Shown here piece by piece: positions 5,977 to 10,226 of a DNA stretch of 10,226 bases. The notes beneath the pieces were generated by a model, which saw nothing but the letters and a program-made list of their open reading frames with translations, searched no databases and was not told the origin of the DNA. This DNA comes from CAYMCV01 sp964389005 (lineage in GTDB: Bacteria > Bacillota > Clostridia > Lachnospirales > Lachnospiraceae). The position numbers and the translations under genes were made by a program. Position 1 is the first letter of the stretch. Every line of letters starts with the position of its first letter. The DNA is taken from positions 1 to 10,226 of the forward strand of contig CAYMCV010000091.1 of NCBI GenBank assembly GCA_964389005.1. Reading direction: 5' to 3'.

Positions 5977-7200
5977 CTATGAATCTTGACGCTCCTTGGC
6001 ATATCTATATGTATTCTTCGCTTTCGTCAGCGCAAGATTGCTCTTGTACTGTTTGATTCTTGTAAACGCCAAAGATATGACCGAAAACAGGATTGTCGCC
6101 ACAATTCCGAAAATCCACAAGCCAAGTTCAATGATATCACCATCTCCAGTCGTCATTAGGGATGACATTACAAAGTTGACAATCATGGAAACAGGTACCG
6201 TTATCACAGAGATACCAACAAACAATCCCAGAAATACACCAACCGACTTTCCGGTACTTGTCGGAACTGTCCCCACAAGTTTTCCGGTCTGTCCGTTCAC
6301 AAGCATTGTATATGCTTCACCGCGATAATGGAACGACAGAAACCAAGCAGGCAAAAGCAGATAACGCGGATGATAAAAATCACAACGCGGCTTTGAATCC
6401 AAAATGTGAATACCAACGCCTGTAAATTCTTTTTTTATCTCATCATCAAATAACTGCTTGGCCCTAAGATAAGCCGTTTTGCTTAATTCACGGTCATTCA
6501 TATCATAGCAATCCGAATAGAAACCCGTGAGATAGGCTGAATTAAACGGTTTTAGGGCACGCATATCGAATGGCTCCAAACGTTGCGTCGTTTCATCATT
6601 CAATCTGGCCGATGCATCCGCAATCAAATTTTTAAAGTCACACATAGCGTCTCTGTAACAGTTGTAGGAACCTTTGTTTTTACTGATATGTAAATACAAA
6701 ACATCCGAATAGTGCATGTCATACATCCAGTATGGAATATAGATTCCTCGTACTTTATCAATGCTAAAGTTCTTTATTTCGTTCGGCACAAAAAAGCCCT
6801 GGTTCAATCTGGAACGCATAATGTTCTCGGCTTGTTTTTGAGAAACCATAAACGGAATGATATAGTCAGGCGTATACATCTTTGATACACGTGAAAAAAC
6901 AATCGTCGGTTGCCCGCAATATGCACAATACGTCGAAGATTCCACGCGATTGACCGCAAGTTCCGCACCACATGCAGTACATCTGTAAATATTACATGCA
7001 ATTTTTTCACGATCTCTCATACCACTCAACACTTGCGTAGAAGTTGTATGTTGCGATATATCATCCATAACGCTATCGGCAAGTTGCATACCGTTAATCA
7101 TGTTGGGATTGAATGTACTTTTACAATATTGACACTCAACCATACCTGATTCCGGACGAAATGTTACTGCCGCTCCACAGTTTTTACATTTGCATATCAT
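5977..7200 (-). CDS. Zinc-ribbon membrane protein of unknown function (TFIIB-type zinc ribbon family)
   Basis: The 407-residue product starts with two zinc ribbons: Cys5-xx-Cys8 with Cys23-xx-Cys26, and Cys74-xx-Cys77 with Cys92-xx-Cys95. A conserved soluble domain follows (about 110-315), with PDYIIPF near its start, then GIYIPYWMYD, and LLLPAWFLSFHYRG near its end. Two transmembrane segments lie near 320-345 and 357-380, before a basic tail. Such proteins are common in clostridia and are often labelled TFIIB-type zinc ribbon protein, or wrongly PriA helicase. No helicase motif is present. The function is not known to me. The chosen ATG (7198-7200) follows GGGGAG by 6 bases; the frame is open to 7278, but that part spans the promoter. 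It has its own promoter and is followed by a small membrane protein gene. The second ribbon and the membrane anchor suggest a membrane-associated assembly or sensing role, as inference. Confidence 0.8.
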   Translation of the reverse strand: MICKCKNCGAAVTFRPESGMVECQYCKSTFNPNMINGMQLADSVMDDISQHTTSTQVLSGMRDREKIACNIYRCTACGAELAVNRVESSTYCAYCGQPTIVFSRVSKMYTPDYIIPFMVSQKQAENIMRSRLNQGFFVPNEIKNFSIDKVRGIYIPYWMYDMHYSDVLYLHISKNKGSYNCYRDAMCDFKNLIADASARLNDETTQRLEPFDMRALKPFNSAYLTGFYSDCYDMNDRELSKTAYLRAKQLFDDEIKKEFTGVGIHILDSKPRCDFYHPRYLLLPAWFLSFHYRGEAYTMLVNGQTGKLVGTVPTSTGKSVGVFLGLFVGISVITVPVSMIVNFVMSSLMTTGDGDIIELGLWIFGIVATILFSVISLAFTRIKQYKSNLALTKAKNTYRYAKERQDS

Positions 7201-7246
7201 TGTTTTCTCCCCTTTTTCGTTCCTCTGTCTTGATATTACCACAATG

Positions 7247-7275
7247 ATAATATCATATCCGGGTTCATTTGTAAA
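7247..7275 (-). promoter_or_regulatory. Promoter of the zinc-ribbon protein operon
   Basis: On the minus strand TTTACA (7270-7275), a 17-bp spacer and TATTAT (7247-7252) match a SigA-type promoter, with a predicted start near 7240 and a 40-base leader. The -35 box shares bases 7273-7275 with the tpiA terminator hairpin. Confidence 0.75.
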
Positions 7276-7309
7276 CAAAAAAGAACTTCTTGCGAAGCTC
7301 TTTTTGTTT
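7273..7309 (-). terminator. Terminator of the gap-pgk-tpiA operon
   Basis: On the minus strand an imperfect stem (AAACAAAAAGAGCTTC against GAAGTTCTTTTTTGTTT) closes on a GCAA tetraloop and has a T6 run in its 3' arm. It starts 12 bases after the tpiA stop codon. The G-U pair and the U-run fit minus-strand termination. Confidence 0.8.
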
Positions 7310-7321
7310 CATAGTTTAGTA

Positions 7322-8071
7322 CTATTTGTAATTTACAATTTTTCCAAAATCCGGCTTCAAAGCAGCGCCGCCAACCAAACCACCGTCAATGTCAGCTTGT
7401 GCAAACAATTCAGGTGCACTGGATGCAGATACGGAACCGCCATATTGAATACGAATTGCGGCTGCGGTTGCTTCATCGTAAATTTCACCGATGCATACAC
7501 GAATAGCTGCACATACTTCCTGTGCCTGCTCTGTCGTTGCAACTTTACCCGTTCCGATTGCCCAAATAGGCTCATATGCAATAACTGCTGTCTTCGCCTG
7601 ATCTGCGGTTACGTTTAAGAATGCAATCTTAATCTGCTGGCGAATCCAATCAATGGTTATACCCTGCTCTCTCTGTGTCAGAGATTCTCCGCAACATACA
7701 ATCGGAGTAATACCATACTCAAATGCTTTTAAAACTTTCTTGTTTACGGTCTCATTGGATTCCGCGAAATATTCACGTCTCTCGGAATGTCCGATGATAA
7801 CATACTTCACGCCGACTTCTTTGAGCATAGCCGGAGCGATTTCTCCGGTATATGCACCTTTGTCTTCAAAATACATGTTCTCCGCACCGATTTCGATGTT
7901 GGAGCCTTTTGCTGCTTCCAATGCCGGAATAATGTCAATCGCCGGTACACAGAAAACAACATCTGATTCGTCGGTTGCTACCAACGGCTTCAATGTGTTA
8001 ATTAATTCAACTGCTTGTGCAGGAGTCATGTTCATCTTCCAGTTTCCTGCAATAATCTTTCTTCTTGACAT
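7322..8071 (-). CDS. tpiA: Triose-phosphate isomerase
   Basis: TpiA interconverts dihydroxyacetone phosphate and glyceraldehyde-3-phosphate in the cytoplasm. The 249-residue protein has the usual length and all catalytic parts: Asn10 and Lys12 in AGNWKMN, His95 in IIGHSERREYF, Glu167 in AYEPIWAIGTGK with the mobile loop 6 following it, and the phosphate-binding YGGSV (210-214) and GLVGGAALKP near the C-terminus. The ATG at 8069-8071 follows GGAG by 6 bases; a TTG four codons earlier is less likely because it lies upstream of that ribosome binding site. It sits 21 bases after pgk on the same strand, so the two are co-transcribed, and a terminator follows. No oddity is seen. Confidence 0.98.
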   Translation of the reverse strand: MSRRKIIAGNWKMNMTPAQAVELINTLKPLVATDESDVVFCVPAIDIIPALEAAKGSNIEIGAENMYFEDKGAYTGEIAPAMLKEVGVKYVIIGHSERREYFAESNETVNKKVLKAFEYGITPIVCCGESLTQREQGITIDWIRQQIKIAFLNVTADQAKTAVIAYEPIWAIGTGKVATTEQAQEVCAAIRVCIGEIYDEATAAAIRIQYGGSVSASSAPELFAQADIDGGLVGGAALKPDFGKIVNYK

Positions 8072-8092
8072 GATAGTCTCCAATCTATTTAA

Positions 8093-9301
8093 TTATTTAT
8101 CGTTTGCTGCAACAACACCGGGAAGTTCTTTTCCTTCAAGGAATTCCAAAGAAGCACCGCCACCGGTTGAAATGTGTGTCATTTTGTCACCGAATCCCAA
8201 CTGGTTGACAGCAGCTGCGGAATCACCGCCGCCGATAATGGTGGTTGCATCTGTTTCAGCCAATGCCTTTGCAACTGCAATGGTACCCTTCGCAAGAATC
8301 GGATTCTCAAATACGCCCATCGGTCCGTTCCATACAACGGTCTTCGCAGACTTCACAGCATCTGCATATAAAGCAGCCGTCTTGGTTCCGATGTCAAGAC
8401 CCATCATATCAGCAGGGATTTTATCGGAATCAACAACCGATACAGCAATTTCTGCATCAATCGGATTCGGGAATTCAGCAGCAATCGTAGTATCAACGGG
8501 AAGTAATAACTGCTTTCCAAGTTTCTCTGCTTTTTCCATCATTTCCTTGCAGTAATCAATTTTTTCATCATCTACAAGTGAAGTTCCGATTTCATATCCT
8601 TTTGCTTTTAGGAAGGTATAAGCCATTCCGCCGCCAATAATTAATGTATCGCACTTCTCCAATAAATTAGAGATAACATTTAATTTATCTGCTACTTTAG
8701 CGCCACCAAGAATTGCAACAAACGGTCTTACCGGAGTTTCAACTGCATTTCCGAGGAAGTCAATTTCCTTCTGCATTAAGTATCCGACAACCGCAGTATC
8801 AACCAATTCAGCAACACCAACATTGGAGCAGTGTGCTCTGTGCGCGGTACCGAATGCGTCATTTACAAACACATCACAAAGGGAAGCGAGTTCTTTGGAG
8901 AATGCTTCTCCATTCTTGGTCTCTTCGATTCTGTAACGTGTATTTTCAAGAAGAATAACGTCTCCGTCATTCATTGCTGCAACTGCAGCTTTTGCATTCG
9001 CACCAACCACTTCGGGATCTGCCGCAAATTTTACTTCCTGTCCCAAAAGTTCAGATAATTTAACAGCAACCGGTGCCAGAGACAATTCAGGTTTCGGCTC
9101 TCCCTTAGGTTTGCCAAGGTGAGAACAAAGAATCACTCTACCGCCATCGGCAACCAATTTCTTGATTGTGGGAAGTGCTGCGGTCAAACGATTTGTATCT
9201 GTAATTACTCCGTCTTTCAAAGGTACGTTAAAATCGCATCTGCAAAGTACGCGCTGTCCTTTTACATTGATATCATCTACTGATTTCTTGTTTAATGACA
9301 T
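8093..9301 (-). CDS. pgk: Phosphoglycerate kinase
   Basis: Pgk transfers the acyl phosphate of 1,3-bisphosphoglycerate to ADP, the first ATP-yielding step of glycolysis. The 402-residue product is full length. The N-terminal substrate domain shows RCDFNVP (21-27), Arg38, SHLGKPKG (60-67), Arg122 and the basic loop GTAHRAH. The hinge and nucleotide domain show LGGAKVADKL (198-207), GLDIGT (301-306), VWNGPMGVFE (323-332), GGGDSAAAV (357-365) and STGGGASLEFLEGKELPG (378-395). The ATG at 9299-9301 follows AGGAGG by 7 bases. It lies between gap and tpiA in the classical order. A stable hairpin stands between gap and pgk, so the two may be expressed at different levels. Nothing unusual is seen in the protein. 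Confidence 0.99.
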   Translation of the reverse strand: MSLNKKSVDDINVKGQRVLCRCDFNVPLKDGVITDTNRLTAALPTIKKLVADGGRVILCSHLGKPKGEPKPELSLAPVAVKLSELLGQEVKFAADPEVVGANAKAAVAAMNDGDVILLENTRYRIEETKNGEAFSKELASLCDVFVNDAFGTAHRAHCSNVGVAELVDTAVVGYLMQKEIDFLGNAVETPVRPFVAILGGAKVADKLNVISNLLEKCDTLIIGGGMAYTFLKAKGYEIGTSLVDDEKIDYCKEMMEKAEKLGKQLLLPVDTTIAAEFPNPIDAEIAVSVVDSDKIPADMMGLDIGTKTAALYADAVKSAKTVVWNGPMGVFENPILAKGTIAVAKALAETDATTIIGGGDSAAAVNQLGFGDKMTHISTGGGASLEFLEGKELPGVVAANDK

Positions 9302-9348
9302 GATAAATCCTCCTTTTGATGTATGATAACTTTTCTTGGGATAGAATT

Positions 9349-9376
9349 AAGGTCCGGCCCATGCAGGCCGGACCTT
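9349..9376 (-). repeat. GC-rich intercistronic hairpin between gap and pgk
   Basis: AAGGTCCGGCC and GGCCGGACCTT form a perfect 11-bp stem with a 6-base loop, 30 bases after the gap stop codon. After the stem the minus strand reads AATTCTATCCC with no T-run, so it is not a standard intrinsic terminator. It could protect the 3' end of gap mRNA, mark a processing site, or be a dispersed palindromic repeat. Confidence 0.8.
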
Positions 9377-9406
9377 TGCATTACAAAAGACTTATATTTA
9401 TAACAA

Positions 9407-10226
9407 TTATGCCAATTCAGCAAAATACTTAATGGTACGAACCATCTGGCTTGTGTAGCTGTTCTCGTTGTCATACCATGAAACAACCTGAACCTGTGTG
9501 CATCCGTTATCCATCGGTGCAACCATGGTCTGTGTTGCATCAAAGAGTGAACCATAGGTAATTCCGATGATATCGCTGCTTACCAATTCTTCTTCGGTAT
9601 AACCGAAAGATTCTGTGGAAGCTGCCTTCATAGCTGCATTGATCTGCTCTTTTGTTACGGAACCTTCAACAACTGCTACCAAGATTGTGGTAGAACCTGT
9701 CGGGGTCGGAACACGCTGTGCAGAACCAATTAATTTGCCCTGTAATTCAGGAATAACAAGACCGATTGCTTTTGCAGCGCCTGTTGAGTTCGGAACGATG
9801 TTAACTGCTGCTGCACGAGATCTTCTCAAATCGCCTTTTCTCTGAGGTCCGTCAAGAGTCATCTGATCTCCTGTATAAGCATGGATGGTGCTCATGATAC
9901 CACTCTTAATCGGAGCAAGGTCATTCAAAGCCTTAGCCATCGGAGCTAAGCAGTTGGTTGTACAAGAAGCAGCTGAAATAACGGTATCGCTTGCTTTCAA
10001 TACATTGTGGTTTACGTTGTAAACAACTGTAGGAAGGTCGTTTCCTGCCGGAGCGGAAATAACAACTTTCTTAGCGCCTGCTGTAATATGTGCAGAAGCT
10101 TTCTCTTTGGAGCAGTAGAAACCTGTACACTCAAGTACAACATCTACATCCAAAGCTCCCCAAGGAAGTTCAGCAGCGTTAGCTACTGCATAAATCTTGA
10201 TTTCTTTTCCGTCTACGATAATAGAA
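9407..10226 (-). CDS. gap: Glyceraldehyde-3-phosphate dehydrogenase, cut by right edge
   Basis: GAPDH oxidises and phosphorylates glyceraldehyde-3-phosphate to 1,3-bisphosphoglycerate with reduction of NAD(P)+. About 273 C-terminal residues are visible, starting at SIIVDGKEIKIYA. The N-terminal Rossmann dinucleotide-binding start (roughly the first 60 residues) lies outside, so cofactor preference cannot be judged. The catalytic Cys is in SAASCTTNCLAPM, the catalytic His in TIHAYTGDQ, and other family blocks follow: RRSRAAAVNIVPNSTGAAKA, RVPTPTGS and WYDNENSYTSQM. The open frame continues past the apparent start at 10153 (a TTG inside the gene) to the window edge. It is the first gene of the gap-pgk-tpiA set on the minus strand, with a strong hairpin just downstream of its stop. 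Confidence 0.98.
   Translation of the reverse strand, partial: SIIVDGKEIKIYAVANAAELPWGALDVDVVLECTGFYCSKEKASAHITAGAKKVVISAPAGNDLPTVVYNVNHNVLKASDTVISAASCTTNCLAPMAKALNDLAPIKSGIMSTIHAYTGDQMTLDGPQRKGDLRRSRAAAVNIVPNSTGAAKAIGLVIPELQGKLIGSAQRVPTPTGSTTILVAVVEGSVTKEQINAAMKAASTESFGYTEEELVSSDIIGITYGSLFDATQTMVAPMDNGCTQVQVVSWYDNENSYTSQMVRTIKYFAELA

Noticed and set aside
5977..7200. PriA-like helicase annotation for the zinc-ribbon protein
   Set aside because: No Walker A, Walker B or other helicase motif is present; only the Cys ribbons resemble PriA.
7201..7278. A longer N-terminus for the zinc-ribbon protein starting at 7278
   Set aside because: It spans the promoter and ribosome binding site; the first Cys ribbon starts right after the ATG at 7200.
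7653..8555. A 300-codon open frame on the plus strand across tpiA and pgk
   Set aside because: It is antisense to two certain glycolytic genes, has no recognisable domain, and spans the tpiA-pgk junction. Long antisense open frames are common opposite highly biased genes.

Overview
The window looks like chromosome of a low- to moderate-GC Gram-positive anaerobe, most likely a clostridium of the Lachnospiraceae type. This rests on the Firmicutes-style glycolytic gene order, strong AGGAGG-type ribosome binding sites, consensus TTGACA/TATAAT-like promoters with 17-bp spacers, and the style of the ECF transporter S component and zinc-ribbon membrane protein. No rRNA, tRNA, insertion sequence, phage gene or CRISPR array was seen. 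A run of 10 Ns (3010-3019) is an assembly gap inside a gene.

Right side (7322-10226, minus strand): the lower-glycolysis cluster gap (cut by the right edge), pgk and tpiA, closed by an intrinsic terminator at 7273-7309. A GC-rich 11-bp hairpin without a U-tract lies between gap and pgk. Left side (1-2164, minus strand): gpmI with its own consensus promoter and a leader hairpin, an AT-rich terminator-like hairpin, then eno (cut by the left edge). Together these five genes run from glyceraldehyde-3-phosphate to phosphoenolpyruvate, plus the triose isomerase. The order gap-pgk-tpiA-gpmI-eno is the usual one, but here about 5.2 kb of unrelated genes on both strands separates tpiA from gpmI.

Middle (2165-7321): (i) a cation diffusion facilitator on the plus strand, divergent from gpmI, carrying the assembly gap; (ii) on the minus strand a vitamin B12 uptake unit: a promoter, a cobalamin riboswitch with an intrinsic terminator, a membrane-anchored DUF4430 (transcobalamin C-terminal-like) protein and an ECF transporter S component whose start overlaps the upstream gene; (iii) a TrhA/hemolysin III-family membrane protein on the plus strand, divergent from the B12 unit, with a perfect palindrome in its leader; (iv) on the minus strand a two-zinc-ribbon membrane protein followed by an 83-residue single-pass membrane protein, probably one operon. 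The cation transporter and the ECF S component converge and overlap, and each appears to end at a terminator inside the other's coding region.

The metabolism is ordinary. The most interesting parts are the self-contained riboswitch-controlled corrinoid-capture unit, the interlocked convergent terminators, an enolase with unusual active-site loop residues, and the uncharacterised zinc-ribbon membrane protein with its small partner.
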